This document shows positions 1 to 12,286 of a stretch of DNA of 64,000 nt, piece by piece. The notes under the pieces were generated by a model. It did not search any database. It saw nothing but the letters and a program-made list of their open reading frames with translations, and had not been told where the DNA came from. The first letter of the stretch is position 1. Every line of letters starts with the position of its first letter. A program made the position numbers and the translations under genes. Source of the stretch: Elephas maximus indicus (lineage: Eukaryota; Chordata; Mammalia; Proboscidea; Elephantidae); the NCBI RefSeq assembly GCF_024166365.1, contig NC_064820.1, positions 131,460,001 to 131,524,000 on the forward strand, read 5' to 3'.

Positions 1-1440
1 ATAGGATTCTAATGTGGTAAGAGCTCTGTGGAGGACAATTTGAAAGTACATATTTAAATTATAAATGCGTCTACTCATTAACAACAACTCTACCTCTGAA
101 AGTGTATCACAGAGGTTCTCGAATGCATGCAAAATAATAAATAAACAATTCATTGCAGCCCTGTTTATAAAAGCAAAGAATTGCTACAGATGACTATTGA
201 ATTCATCTCACTTTTGGAGATCTGTTTTTATAGCATTCTTTCTTCTAAATTAATGATTATTCCTAACATTAAAAGTACAAAGAAAAAGATCAGTAGGGTT
301 TGAGAGGGCTCAGACCTTCAAAGAGTCCAAATACAGTGTCATTTTCTTATAAAACTTCATTCTGGCAGTATGATCAATACCACCACAAGGCTGCAAGACA
401 GCCCTGCCTTAAGTGAACTCTGCGTCGCAGTGTTAGAAAAACCACGTTAGAGGAAAACATCAATATCCTACACTGCTCACTGATCAGACAAAAGAGTGTA
501 AAATACAATTGAAAATATCCCTAAATGCTTCCCAAGAGTTAAAATACAATGACGGTGAAACTGATGTGCACGCTGGCCCACAGCTCCTTCAGTTCTTTTA
601 CCAAGATTGCCTATAGACTCTGCAAATGGGGAGTGGGCTGAGCCTGGTTATTGGGCTGAGCACACTAGGTCACTGTTGGACTGGAAGGTGCACTACCTTG
701 TGTTTCGCTATCAAATTAACCATCTTCCTCCTTGTTATCTAATTTTCTTTACTCCAGGGTGACTCTTGGATTTATATAGTTCAGCAGCCATTCTGCTTTG
801 ACCGCGCAATCAGTACCCTGCCTTCAATTTTCTTCTGTCAGTAAACTACCTCTCTGGAACAACTGCCTGGCAGATAAATTGGGTCACAATATGTGTGTCT
901 GTAAAGCTGACAGCACATCACATCCTCCACACAAGCTTACACAGATAAACCGGGCCAGAGAGCTGGCATTATCATGTGACCATTTCTCTTATTTCTTAGT
1001 TTAGCAAGAGATGGCTTAATTTCCCATGGGAGAGGTTAACCCTTGAATGGAAAGCTGCCACAGCCTTGGGACTGAGGGAATGTGCAGTGGAGGAAATGCA
1101 GATTGCTCATTCACCGCACTTGTCTCTGAAAGTACTGTAGTCGGTGTAGAGATGTAACACCAAGCAATCTGGAGAAGACTTTCACGCTCCCTGACTGCTG
1201 GCTGCCTCCGACTGGTTTCCTAACTGAGCAGTCACCAGATAAGTAACTGTTTAACAAGCCCAGTGCTGATGGGGAGACAGACTGGAAATTGTGGATAGTT
1301 CATATTTTTTTGAAATGGAAAGGTAAGGGTCAGAGTCCTTGCTCTGTTTTCAATCTAAAATAGCTAATACAAATTTTAATCTTTAAATAGGGAATAAATG
1401 CAGATTTTTATGGAGTTTTCTTCTAAGTTCAACTACATGG
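1..1440. other. Unassigned intergenic sequence
   Basis: AT-rich non-coding sequence. I recognise no repeat family, exon or RNA gene in it; short open frames here lack any conserved pattern. Confidence 0.5.
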
Positions 1441-2150
1441 ACTTCATCATTACTGAGGAGTGCCTAAATTGGCAACAGCAGAGACCATCACTGAGCCCCC
1501 ACTTAGTACCATTTCCCTGTGGACCAGTCGACAACTTGGTGGTATATTGATTACACTGAACCTCTTCCATCATGGAGGGGAAAGAGATTTGTCTTCTTCG
1601 GAGTAGACACATATTCTAGATATTGATCTGCCGTCTCTGCCCATATGCTTCTGCACTCCATACCTCATACCCCATTGTTTCTGATCAAGGAACTCACTTC
1701 GCAGCCAAAGAAGTGCAGCAATGGGCTCATGTCCATGGAATTCACTGGTTTTACCACATACTCCATCACCCAGAAGATGCTGGCTTAATTAACAGTAGAA
1801 CGACCTACTGAAGACTGTTAGGCTGCCAGGTAGGAGAAACACCCTCAAAACATGGGGTTCTATCTTATAGGATGCAGTAGATGCTATGAATCAGAGACCA
1901 ACAATGCGCACCTCTCCGATCAGCGTAGGAAGCAGGAGTGGTTCCTCTCACTATTATAACTAGTAGCCCACTTGCAGGGTTGTTGCTTTCTATCCCTGCA
2001 ATTCTACTATTTGGGAGGTTTTAGTTCCCAAAGTAGGAGTGTTTCCACCAGGAAAAACAAAAAATGTTTCCACTGAACTAGAAGTTAAGTCTGCCACACA
2101 TTCACTTTGGTTTTCTAATGCCATTAAACCAGCAGGCAATCAAACACTAC
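1441..2150 (+). pseudogene. Decayed ERV-L-like pol remnant (integrase core, then dUTPase-like region)
   Basis: Translated pieces of 1536-1800 resemble a retroviral integrase core: a block with a WW-ID start, then a block with an SDQGTHF motif followed by a helix and an HH-PE segment. The frame is broken by indels and stops, and a long internal stretch of the core is missing. The sequence from about 1810 to 2150 continues in a way that recalls the dUTPase-like region downstream of integrase in ERV-L elements. No LTR, gag or env was seen. It is a long-dead fragment with no coding capacity. The family assignment rests on memory; ERV1 is the alternative. Confidence 0.65.
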
Positions 2151-2675
2151 AGTAACAACAAACAAGAAATACAAAGAAAGAAAAAGGAACACAAGACCAG
2201 TAGATTTTAGACTTTTCAGGAATAAAGATTTGGGTCACCCTACCTAGTACAAAGAATTGTAACCAGCTGAGGTTCTGTCCGAGGACAAAGGCAATATGAA
2301 ATGGATGAGGAAGAAGGAATATAGAAGAAGGTTATAAGTACACTCTTGTGTCCAATTACAGAAATGAGGACTATAGCAGTCATGCATATTTTCTTCCTTT
2401 TTGTGTGTGTGTGTGCACACATGCACGCATGTATGGTATGTATACTATAAATGTGCGTATATTAACTATTTTCTTCTCTTTAAAATTTTATACAAATTTT
2501 GTTGGAGTTTAATTTTATCAGTTAATCATTATGGAGAAGAATATACATATAATAAAAAAAAAAAACTGTGACCAAATTTGAGAAGTAATTAATATAGCCT
2601 AAAGATTGATGGTGTGACTCTCTCCCAGAAATGGTTATGATGAATGTTGGAACTTCGCGTCTTGGTATTTTCAGG

Positions 2676-2803
2676 AACGGGCCCTGGTGGCGCAGTGATT
2701 AAGCATTTGATTGCTAACCAAAAGGTTGGCAATTCAAATCCACCAGCTGCTCCTTGGGAACGCTATGGGACGGTTCTACTCTGTTCTACAGAGCTATTAA
2801 AAG
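2676..2803 (+). mobile_element. AfroSINE
   Basis: Starts GCCCTGGTGGCGCAGTGATT with the CTAACCAAAAGGTTGGC core and the TTCTACTCTGTTCTACAG 3' part; the RTE-like tail is truncated. Confidence 0.9.
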
Positions 2804-2854
2804 GTGAGAATGTCTTCCATGGAATGAAGGCTAGTTAGAAACACAGAATTGTCT

Positions 2855-4256
2855 TTCTTTTTAATTTTCTTTTGCTGTAGGTGAAGCTTTACAGAGTAAA
2901 TTAGCTTTTCTCATTTGTAACATTGGCTGCAATTCCTGTGATGTGTCAACACTCTCCCCTTCCACACCCTAATTCCCCGTTTCCGTCTGTAAGCTTTTCC
3001 TGTCCCTTCCTGCCTTCATTGCTTTTGGGCAGGTGTTGCCCTTTTGGTCTCACATAAGTGATTAAACTAAGAAGAACTCTCCTGTCCCTTCCTGCCCTCA
3101 TTGCTTTTGGGCAGGTGTTGCCCTTGTGGTCTCACACACATGATTAAACTAAGAAGAACGCTCCTTATGTGCATTACTATTTGTTTTATAGACCTGTCTA
3201 ATCTTTCCCGGCAGGGCGAACTTTGGGAGTGGCTTCAGTTCTGAGTTAAAGGATATCTGGGGGCCATAGTCTCTGGGGTTCTTCCAGTCTAAGTCTGTTT
3301 TTTTTTTTTGGTAAATTTGAATTTTGTTTTACATTTTTCTCCTGCTCTGTTGGAAACCCTCTATTGTGATTCCTATCAGAGTGATTGGTGGTGGTAGCCG
3401 GGCATCATCTAGTTCTTCTGGGCTCAAGCTAGTGGAGGCTGTGGTACTTGTGGTCCATTAGTCCTTTGGACTAATATTTCCCTTATGTCTTTGCTTTTCT
3501 TAATTCTGCTTTGCTCTGGACAGGATGGGGCTAGTAGATGTATCTTAGATGGCCTCTTGCAAGCTTTTAAGACCCCAGATGCTACTCACCACAGTTGGAT
3601 GCAGAATATTTTCTTTATGAATTTTGCTATGCCAATTGACCTAGATGACCCCTACAACCATGATCCCTAGTTCTCAGCCCCAGTAACTTAGTCCCTCAGG
3701 GTGTTTGGATGTGTCCATGAAGCTTCTATGGCTTTGCCTTGTTCTATTTGTGCTGACTTCCCCTATATTGTGTACTGTCTTTCCCTTCACCAAAGTTTAC
3801 ACTTATCTATTCTCTAGTTAATGATTTCCCCTCCCCAACCCTCCCCCTTCCCCTAGTAACCATCAAATATTGTTTCTTTCTGTGTGTAAAACTTTTCTTG
3901 TGTTTTTATAATAGTGGTCTCATACAGTTTGTCCTTTTGTGATTGACTTATTTCACTCAGTATAATGCCCTCCAGGTTCAACCATGTTGAGCTATTTTGC
4001 AGATTCCTCATTGTTCTTTACTGTTGTATAGTATTCCACTGTGTGTATGTACCACAATTTGTTTATCCATTCTTCTGTTGGTGGGCACTTAGTTTGTTTC
4101 CACATTTTTGCTATTGTAAATAACGCTGCAATGAACATGGTTGTGCATATGTCTATTCATGTGATGGTTCTTATTTCTCTAGGATATGTTCCTTAGAGTG
4201 GGATTGCTGGACCCTAAGTATTTCTATTTCTAGCTTTTTAAGGAAGCACCGTATTG
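2855..4256 (-). mobile_element. L1, 3' part (3' UTR and ORF2 C-terminal region), interrupted by RTE
   Basis: On the plus strand this reads as antisense L1: an elephant-type 3' UTR, then the end of ORF2 with phrases such as TGATTGACTTATTTCACTCAG and TGGGATTGCTGGA. It continues after the RTE insertion at 5426. The UTR carries an 82-bp tandem duplication. No intact ORF. Confidence 0.9.
2998..3161. repeat. 82-bp tandem duplication inside L1 3' UTR
   Basis: Unit 1 (2998-3079) and unit 2 (3080-3161) both run from TCCTGTCCCTTCCTGCC through GGGCAGGTGTTGCCC to ATTAAACTAAGAAGAAC and differ at only a few sites. Confidence 0.9.
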
Positions 4257-5424
4257 AACAAGGGATATCATTGCTGATGCCGGATGGATCCTGGCTGAAA
4301 GCAGAGAATACCAGAAAGATGTTTAGCTGTGTTTTACTGACTATGCAAAGGTATTCGACTGTGTGGATCATAACAGATTATGGATAACATTGCAAAAAAT
4401 GGGAATTCCAGAACACTTAATTGTGCTCATGAGAAACCTGTACATAGATCAAGAGGTAGTCATTTGAACAGAACAAGAGGGTACTTCATGGTTTAAAGTC
4501 AGGAAAGGTGTGTGACAGGGTTGTATCCTTTCACTATACTTATTCAGTCTGTATGCTGAACAAATAATTTGAGAAACTGTACTATATGAAGAAGAACGAG
4601 GCATCAGGATTGGAGGAAAACTCCTTAACAACCTGCAATATGCAGATGACACAATCTTGCTTGTTGAAAGTGAAGAGGACTTGAAGTACTTACTGATGAA
4701 GATCAGAGACCACAGCCTTCAGTATGGATTACATCTCAACATAAAGAAAAAAAAATTCTCACAATTGGACCAATAAGAAACATCATGATAAAGGAAGAAG
4801 AGACTGAAGTTGTCAAGGATTTCATTTCACTTGACTCCACAATCATCATCCATGGAAGCAACGGTCAAGAAATCAAAAAACGCATTGCACTGGCCAAACC
4901 TGATGCAAGAAACCTCTTTAAAGTTTTAAAAAGCAAAGATGTTATCTTGAAGTCTAAGGTTTGCACTTGGTCCAAGCCATGGTGCTTTCAATAGCCTCAT
5001 ATGCATGCAAAAGCTGGGCAATGAATAAGGAAGACTGAAGTAGAATTGACTCCTTTGAATTATGGTATTGGTGAAGAATATTGAATAACACCACAGACTG
5101 CCCAAAGAATGAACAAGTCTGTCTTGGAAGAAGTACAGCCAGAATGCTCCTTAGAAGCAAGGATGGCGAGACTCCATCTCACATACTTTGGACATGTTAT
5201 CAGAAGAGATCAGTCCCTGGAGAAGAACATCATGCTTGGTAAAGCAGAGGGTCAGCAAAGAGGAGGAAGACCCTGAAAAGATGGACTGACACAGTAGCTG
5301 CAACAATGAACTCAAGCATAACAATGATCATGATGATGGCACAGGACTGGGCAGTGTTTTGTTTCTGTTGTACGTAGGGTTACTATGGGTCGGAACCGAC
5401 TCAAGGGCACCTAATGATAACGAC
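4257..5424 (+). mobile_element. RTE (Bov-B-like) LINE, 5'-truncated, inserted in L1
   Basis: Begins inside the reverse transcriptase (GGGATATCATTGCTGATG, i.e. the R-DIIADVRWI-E region), passes the CFTDYAKVFDCVD-like block and the YADDT box (CAATATGCAGATGACACAA), and ends in the RTE 3' UTR with GGTTACTATGGGTCGGAACC, GACTCAAGGGCACCTAATGA. The host L1 is interrupted between 4256 and 5426, with TATTG repeated at 4252-4256 and 5426-5430. Frames are broken by stops and indels. The shared 3' end is the expected basis for AfroSINE mobilisation. Confidence 0.93.
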
Positions 5425-5425
5425 A

Positions 5426-6500
5426 TATTGTTTTCCATAGTGGCTATACCATTGTACATACCCACTGGCAGTGCATAAGAGTTCCAATCTCCCCACAACC
5501 TCTCCAACACTTGTTTTTTTTTTTTTTTTGATTAGTGCCAGTAATGTCGGGGTAAGATAGTATCTCAACGTAGTTTTGATTTACATTTATCTAACAGCTA
5601 ATGATTATGAGCATTTCCTCATGGGTCTTTTAGCCACCTGAATGTCTTCTTTGGTGAAGTGTCTGTTCATATCCTTTGCACATTTTTTAACTGGATTATT
5701 TATCTTTTTGTTGTTGAGGTGTTGCAGTATCTTATAGATTTTAGAGATTATATGCTTGATGGATATGTTGTAACCAGAAGCTTTGTCCCAGTCTGTAGGT
5801 TGTCTTTTTACTCTTTTGGTGAAGTCTTTTGATGAGCATAATTGTTTAATTTTTAGGAGCTCCCAGTTATCTAGTTTATCTTCTGGTATTTGTGCATTGT
5901 TAGTTATAGTTTGTATTCTATTTATGCTGTATATTAGGGCTCCTAGCATTGTGCCTATTTTGTCTCCCGTCATCTTTATCTCTTTAGGTTTCATATTTAG
6001 GTCTGTGATCCATTTTGCATTAGTTTTTGTATATGGTGTGAGGTATGGATCTTCATTTTTTTATAGATGGCCATTCAGTTTTGCCAGCCCCATTTGTTAA
6101 AGAGGCTGTCTTTTCCCCACTTAATAGACTTTGGGCCTTGGTAAAAGATCAGCTGACCAAGAATGAATATATCCCTGGTTCTCAATTCTGTTCCATCGGT
6201 CTATGTGTCTATGGTTGTACCGGTAGCGTACTGTTTTGACTACCGTGGCTGTATAGTAGGTTCTGAGATCAGGTAGTGTGAGGTCTCCTATTTTGTTCTT
6301 CTTTTTCAATAATGCTTGACTTACCTTTGCCTCTTTCCTTTCCATATAAAGTTAGTGATTAGTTTTCCCATCTCATTAAAGAATGCCATTGGCATTTGGA
6401 TCAGGATTGCATTATATCTGTAGATCGCTTTGGGTAGAATTGCATTTTCACAGTGTTAAGTCTTTCTATCCATGAGCATGGTAGGTTTTTAGAATTCTGT
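5426..6500 (-). mobile_element. L1 ORF2 part, continuation of the element at 2855
   Basis: Antisense L1 ORF2 resumes at the exact place where the left part stops, with GTGCATAAGAGTTCCAATCT and CCAGTCTGTAGGTTGTC. The reading frame on the minus strand is broken (fragments include KIKQLCSSKDFTKRVKRQPT and IENQGYIHSW). Ends near 6500 by 5' truncation. Confidence 0.88.
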
Positions 6501-7150
6501 TTTAAGGGAGCTCAAATATGTATGGAAGGGTGTATATGAATCCTGAGTAGCCAAAGGGGTGAATAATAGGCAGTTATTAAGCTATTATCTCTCAACGCTA
6601 AGCCTACCATTCTATACATTGCTCTGTGATGCTAATGCTAAGACTACAAGCCACATTTCTGTTTTGCTAGGTTCTCCCTGTTAGATTCTGCCAAAAGGGG
6701 GCACTACAGGGAGCTTACGAGGCTGGAGGGGGAAGAAGTGATTGCTCTTTCCTGTTTGTTCCTGCGGACTTCTTAACTTCTTCCTGCTTCTGTGAGCCTT
6801 GCCCTATTTAAACTTCTTTACCCTGACAATGGCAATTTATTTCTGTAGCAGCAGTTGAATCCAGTTTTCAGGTTTTACATTTGCAGAACCAGCCGCATCG
6901 TGCCCCCTCACAGACACTAGCACCAGCTGGCTGTGCCCTTTCACCAGAGGTCTGAGTGTCAGCTCCACAGAGCCCCTCCTTTGAGCTTCTAAGCTTTAAT
7001 AATTCCACACTCTTCCTTCTTGTTCCCTCACATCTGGTGGTGGTAACTACTTCTTGTAATTGTTACCTTCATGCTATCTGAGTGATCTATTTCACTTTTT
7101 TGCTACCAAGTTAATGAATCTTTCTACCTGGTTCTCAGTTCTTGATGTTA
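6500..7150. other. Unassigned intergenic sequence, probably old repeat
   Basis: Parts (for example CTGCCAAAAGGGGGCACTAC) look like an ancient interspersed repeat, but I cannot name the family. No coding potential seen. Confidence 0.4.
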
Positions 7151-7159
7151 AGTTTTCTA

Positions 7160-7746
7160 TGATATGAGACTTCCATTTCTGTCTAAGACGGAGTAACAGG
7201 CTCTGAATTTATCCTCTAACTTGAAACAACCAAAAAGTCCAGACAAAATATATAACACAATGATTTTCAAGACACTGGAAATCAGGTAATGAAGGACGGT
7301 AATCCCCGAGAGAAGGGGAACAAAGGAGGTGAGCCCTACCACTGCCCCAGCTTCTTGCCTTGAGAGAGTTTTCAGGCTACAGTGCAGGGAGAATCCAGGC
7401 AGAGCCTAGGGGTCTCCTTGAGCCGCCAAAATGGAGCTGGAAGTAAGCCTGGGTGGCTAGAATTGCAGGGTACTGGAGTTTGCAGGGTAATGGAGAGGAA
7501 AGAACCTCTCTCTGAAAGACATGAGGACAACAAAAACGCAAGCCAAACACTCCAAGAAAATATTTTCAAATCATGTATCTGAATAAGGACTTTTATCTAG
7601 AATATATATATATAAACTCTTAAAGCTCAATAATAAGAAAATAATCCAAAGAGACTGGACAAAAAGTATGAACAGAGGCTTCACCAAAGAAAATATACAC
7701 ATGATAAATAAGTGCATGAAAGGATATAAAATATATATAGTCATTA
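7160..7746 (+). mobile_element. Old L1 (left part, before AfroSINE insertion)
   Basis: From about 7560 the sequence reads as the sense strand of an old L1 ORF2 3' region (CCAAAGAGACTGGACAAAAA, then the F-TKENIH-type block). 7160-7560 resembles an L1 5' region and may be a different element. Confidence 0.55.
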
Positions 7747-7919
7747 ATCAAAACCAAAACAAGCCCATTGCCACTGAGTCAATTCTGACTTATAACAACC
7801 CTATATGACACAGTAGAACTGCCCCATAGGGTTTCCAAGGAGTGGCTGGTGGATTCCAACTGCCCACCTTTTGGTTAGCAGCCTGAGCTCTTAACCACTG
7901 CGCTGCCAGGGCTCCATAC
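7747..7919 (-). mobile_element. AfroSINE nested in old L1
   Basis: Reverse AfroSINE, CCCATTGCCACTGAGTCAAT to GCTGCCAGGGCTCC. Flanked by an 8-bp target-site duplication AGTCATTA (7739-7746 and 7920-7927); the L1 continues on both sides. Confidence 0.93.
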
Positions 7920-8545
7920 AGTCATTAGGGAAATGCAAATTAAAGAGATACTACAACACACCTATTTGAATGTCTAAAATTTTAAAAGACTGATCATATC
8001 AAATGTTGGTAAGGATGTGTATAAACTGGCACTCTCACGTACTAGTGGTAGGAATGTAAAATGATACAACCACTTTGGAAAAAGTTTGGCAGTTTCTTAA
8101 AAAATTAAACATGCACCTAACATTCAACCCAGCCATTCCACTCCTAGGTATTTACACCAAGAGAAATGAAAGCGTGCGTCTGTACAAAGACTTGCATGGC
8201 AAGGTTCACAGTAGCTTTATTTGTAATAGGCAAAAACTAGAAACAACCCAAACATCCATCTACAAGTAAATGGATAAACAAATTGTGGTGTATCTGCATA
8301 TTAAGGAATACTGTTTCGAAAAAAAGTAGAATGAACTATTAAAACATGTGACAACATAAATGAATCTCAAAATAATTATACTGAGTGAAAGAATCCAGAT
8401 GGAAAAAAGATTATATACTGTATGGTTTCATTTATATGAAATTTTAGAAAATGAAAACTAGTCTGTAGTGATAGAAAACAGATCAGTGACTGCTTGCGGA
8501 TGTGGGGGTGTCAGGAGGGGTTGTAAGGGGATTACTTAGTAAATA
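7920..8545 (+). mobile_element. Old L1, ORF2 end and 3' UTR (right part)
   Basis: Sense L1: GGGAAATGCAAATTAAAGAG, then the block encoding [12 protein letters not shown], then GGAATGTAAAATGATACAACC-type and GAACTATTAAAACATGTGAC phrases typical of old mammalian L1 3' ends. Confidence 0.85.
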
Positions 8546-8607
8546 TAAAGGTGTTAAAAGTTAAGTAAAGGTGTTAAAAGTTGTTAAGTAAAGGTGTTAA
8601 AAGTTAA
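8546..8607. repeat. Short tandem repeat, three copies
   Basis: The unit AAAGGTGTTAAAAGTT, spaced by AAGT or GTTAAGT, occurs three times just after the L1 3' end. Confidence 0.85.
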
Positions 8608-8981
8608 AACAAATCAGGATGCTGTTAGGATGATGCTGGTAGACGAAACTTCACAAATATTCCCTTTAGCAGCAAACAAAGCTACTTCCCTCCTACTTCT
8701 ACTGCCTCGGATTGCACTCTCAGGAAAGTAGCTTTCATCTTGGGACAAGCAATTCCAACTAGGTCACAGGCAAGATTATATACTATATAATACTATATAT
8801 AGCCCATATATGTGCAGACAGGAAGGAATAGAGTTTAACATAACCCTGGAATGGAAAAGGAGAGAAGGGGTGATGGGATTTCTGTCTGGTCAGGGCCAAG
8901 AATGAGGGGCAGGGGGTTGAAGAGCCTACACTGCTTGAGTCCAGAGATTATTGGCCAGTTTACCACCCTATTATCATATGA

Positions 8982-9129
8982 GGCAGAGCCCTGATGACAC
9001 AGTGGTTAAGGGCTTGGCTGCTAACCAAAAGGTGGAAAGTTCGAATCCACAGCTGCTCCTTGGAAACCACATAGGGCAGTTCTACTCTGTCCTACAGGGT
9101 CACTGAGTTGGAATCCATGGCAACAGGAC
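8982..9129 (+). mobile_element. AfroSINE
   Basis: GAGCCCTGATGACACAGTGG to TTGGAATCCATGGCAACAGG. Target-site duplication ATCATATGA at 8973-8981 and 9130-9138. Confidence 0.93.
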
Positions 9130-9139
9130 ATCATATGAC

Positions 9140-10190
9140 AGAAGGAATGAAAACAAAACAAAATGCACTTTTACATACAGTTGAAAAAACTATATGCACA
9201 TTTAGTCTAGAGTCAATCAGCAACAGAACAAGCAACGTTCTCAACACATAACTGTAGATTTCTGGATACTGGGGAAGGCATGCTACCATGGCTAAAAATA
9301 GGTGCTGTAGTGGCAGGACAGGAGGATGTGAGTTGCCTTGTATGACAGGCTCTCTCATTTCCGTGTATCAGAAGGCTTTGTATAATCAAGGTCATTTCCA
9401 GCAAGAACACTGAAAGTGAGAATTTCTGGTGGAATTTTTAAAGATTTAAGGAGAATGGGTTGTGTAGTTCACCAAAACCCACTGAGCCAGTGACTTTGCG
9501 GGAAGCAAGGCTTACATTCTCCTCCCATTTTTCATTACTGTATATACTGGGATTATTCGTAGGGTGGACACTGGGTATATAAGTTAGTTTAAACATAAAG
9601 TTGTTAGTTGCCATTGAGTCAGTCAGGTCTCCACTTTTTCAAAGGAGAAAAGGCATCTGGACACAACAGAGAAGTACTGGAGACACAGCAGTCAAAGATG
9701 CTTCACCTAATGACTCAGATTTTTTTTTTGGCAAGAATTTAGTAAATCATCATCATTAGCAGGGGCAGGCTTAAACGAAGAGTGAGAGGAATATTATTTT
9801 ACCAGACTGTTTTTTTAGAGGACCAGGTTATGACCCAAAATGATGGCATAACTATTATAGATCTGTAGAACTTTGACTTAGAAAAATGCTTTTGACAGGA
9901 AAATTGCCTGGGCTATTTAATATGTGTCTACATTCTTGAGATTACCCGGCACAAACAGATAAACCTGAACAGCATCACCTGAGTTCTGCCATTATTATAC
10001 ATAAATCAAAATAACAACGTACAGGATGACCCACAATTTAAGTCAAATTTTTTTACCCTGAATCCATGAATTTATGAATAGAAATGAGTTATGTAACATA
10101 AGGAAAAGGCACTTTAAAAATGTGTCTGGAACGGTTTCAAAGAATTGAAAAATGAATACCTGGAAAACACCTTGGAGCGCTGTGAAGTAA
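9140..10190. other. Intergenic, little recognised
   Basis: Mostly unassigned sequence. A short reverse AfroSINE 3' fragment (GTTAGTTGCCATTGAGTCAG) lies at about 9600-9630. No gene seen. Confidence 0.45.
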
Positions 10191-10199
10191 AGGAAGGAA

Positions 10200-10367
10200 C
10201 CAAACTAAAAAACCAAACCGATTGCCTTCAAGCAGATCGCAACTCATAGTGATCCTACAGGACAGAGTAGAACTGCCCCCTAGGGTTTGAAGATGCTGCT
10301 AGTAGATTTGAGCTGCTGACCTTTTGATTAACATGACCTCTTAACCACTGTGCCACCAGGGCTCCAT
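10200..10367 (-). mobile_element. AfroSINE
   Basis: Reverse copy with GACAGAGTAGAACTGCCCCC and CACCAGGGCTCC. Target-site duplication AGGAAGGAA at 10191-10199 and 10368-10376. Confidence 0.93.
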
Positions 10368-10469
10368 AGGAAGGAAAGTGGCTTAAATATTTACAAAGCT
10401 TGGAAAGTTAATATCAATAATAGCATTTCCAGTTTACTTAAGATGGGTAATTTCTATTCACCAAAATAA

Positions 10470-10634
10470 ATAAAAAAAAAAAGCCGTTGCCATCGAGTCA
10501 ATTCTGACTCCTAGTGACCCTACAGGACAGAGTAGAACTGCGTCATAGGGTTTCCAAGGAGCAGCTGGTGGATTCGAACTGCTGACCTTCTCATTAGCAG
10601 CTGCTGTCTTAACTACTGTGCCACCAGGGTTCCA
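10470..10634 (-). mobile_element. AfroSINE
   Basis: Reverse copy: GTTGCCATCGAGTCAATTCT to GCCACCAGGGTTCC, with an A-rich start on the plus strand. Confidence 0.92.
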
Positions 10635-11044
10635 GGAAGGTAATACGCAAGTTTCTAAAGGCAAGGTGCATAGTGAACATTTGCCATTATTTTGGCCATG
10701 CAGCATCTGAAACCTCTTCTTATGTTAGAATTCCCTACTTTTCTGTCTAGGAGGCAGAGTCTGAAAAATCTGATACTTGCTTTCAGACATATGACCTGAA
10801 CTTTACCATTCAGATCCACCTGTGTCAGATTTTGACCCAGGAGCTACTAATAAAAAACAAACAGACAAAAACCCCCAAACCAATAATAACAGCTAACCCT
10901 AGAAATGATGGAGCTTCGTCTCTCTGAAGAGTCAGCTTGGAGTGGTTGCTATGAAGTTCGTGGTGCACAACCAGGGCAGTGCTGTGAGGGGTGGCTGCTG
11001 TAAGATCTGAGTCTCTGCTGAGAGTCACCAAGTGTCTTTTTAAT

Positions 11045-11480
11045 TAACTCCTTATCTGATTTAAAAAGGTAATAAGTATTACAGAAAATACAGAAAGATT
11101 AATGCTTCCATCAGCATGTCTGTATGTGTATTTACATACATGTACACACATACATATATGTATTGTTCTCTTCATAAAAATGGATCATTCTATATATCCT
11201 ACCCCTTTAAGGCTATTTTCTATGACAGTCTTCAAAAATACATTTTTAAGATAGCTGCATCATTTAACCATTCTGCTACTATCCAATATTTAGATTCTCT
11301 AATATTTTGTTTTCATACAAGTCTCAAAGACAACTGGTTTTGGTGTTTGGTATACATATGTCAAATATATTTAATACCAAAGAAAATGGTATATAAATCT
11401 TTGGCCATATGTCTGATTATTGCTTTAGGATAAATTCCCCGTGGCAGATTACTAATTCAGTGAAATTTGAACCTTTTTAA
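11045..11480 (-). mobile_element. Probable old LINE 3' region
   Basis: The arrangement (TTTTCATACAAGTCTC, TTTGGCCATATGTCTGATTA, then a TGGCAGATTACTAATT stretch) resembles antisense old L1 3' sequence. Family not certain. Confidence 0.4.
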
Positions 11481-11634
11481 GGCTCTTCATACAGTTCTAA
11501 AATTTGCTCTCCACATGTGGCTGACCCACTCTTGAATCTCTAATGGGCTTTGAATATTGACATAAAACTTTTGTAAAATTTGAATGCCAGACACGACATT
11601 TTCAAAAATGAAAATGGCACCTGGTATTGGACTA

Positions 11635-11850
11635 TACTACTTGCCTGACGTGGCTATGTGCTTTAGAGACATTATCACATTTAACCCTCACATTGACACT
11701 TCTGTAGATACTTTCAGCCTCATCAATAACATGGGGGAAAATGGCCAAATATCTTGTCTAAGGTCATACAGCTCATAAAACATGGAGCCAGGAATAAAAG
11801 TTGGCTTCTGATTTCAAAGTTCATTTTCTTTTCATTATACCATTCTAACC
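11635..11850 (-). repeat. MIR SINE
   Basis: Reverse MIR pattern: TATGTGCTTTAGAGACATTA, CTAAGGTCATACAGCTCATA, then CATTATACCATTCT. Confidence 0.7.
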
Positions 11851-12280
11851 CAAGAGCCTAAATTATTTTTAAGCCTTGAAATGAGTACACAGGAGGAAAG
11901 AAGTATGAAGTAAGTTAGAAGTAACAGAGAGCAGGTGGACAGTTACAAAGCATATTAAGTCTTAGTTAAAGGAATTACAAACAGACAAAATGCAGTGTTA
12001 GCAGGGCATTTTTACCAATGAGCATTTATTAAAAGCTTAGTAGTGCACCAGGCACAGTTCTTGCCCAGTAGGCTAACAAATAAAAATGATGTAACCAATT
12101 CACTTATTAGCTTATCTGATTAAATAAAATACATTTCATAGAAATGATTATAAAATACATTGCAGATAGAAAACCGAATATCTTTTTATACATACAGATT
12201 TTTTTATGGTACCCTATATAATTAATAAAAACCAGTCAACCATTATGGTAAATAGAAGTTAGCAAACCACCAGTTATTTC

Positions 12281-12286
12281 TTTATT
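12281..12286 (-). promoter_or_regulatory. Candidate distal poly(A) signal AATAAA
   Basis: AATAAA on the minus strand about 915 nt after the stop codon, at the end of the SINE-free stretch. Another hexamer at 12025-12030 is a further candidate. Confidence 0.35.

Noticed and set aside
2644..2838. Small protein within AfroSINE sequence
   Set aside because: Many short frames in this window are translations of AfroSINE copies, for example ones containing NSNPPAAPW.
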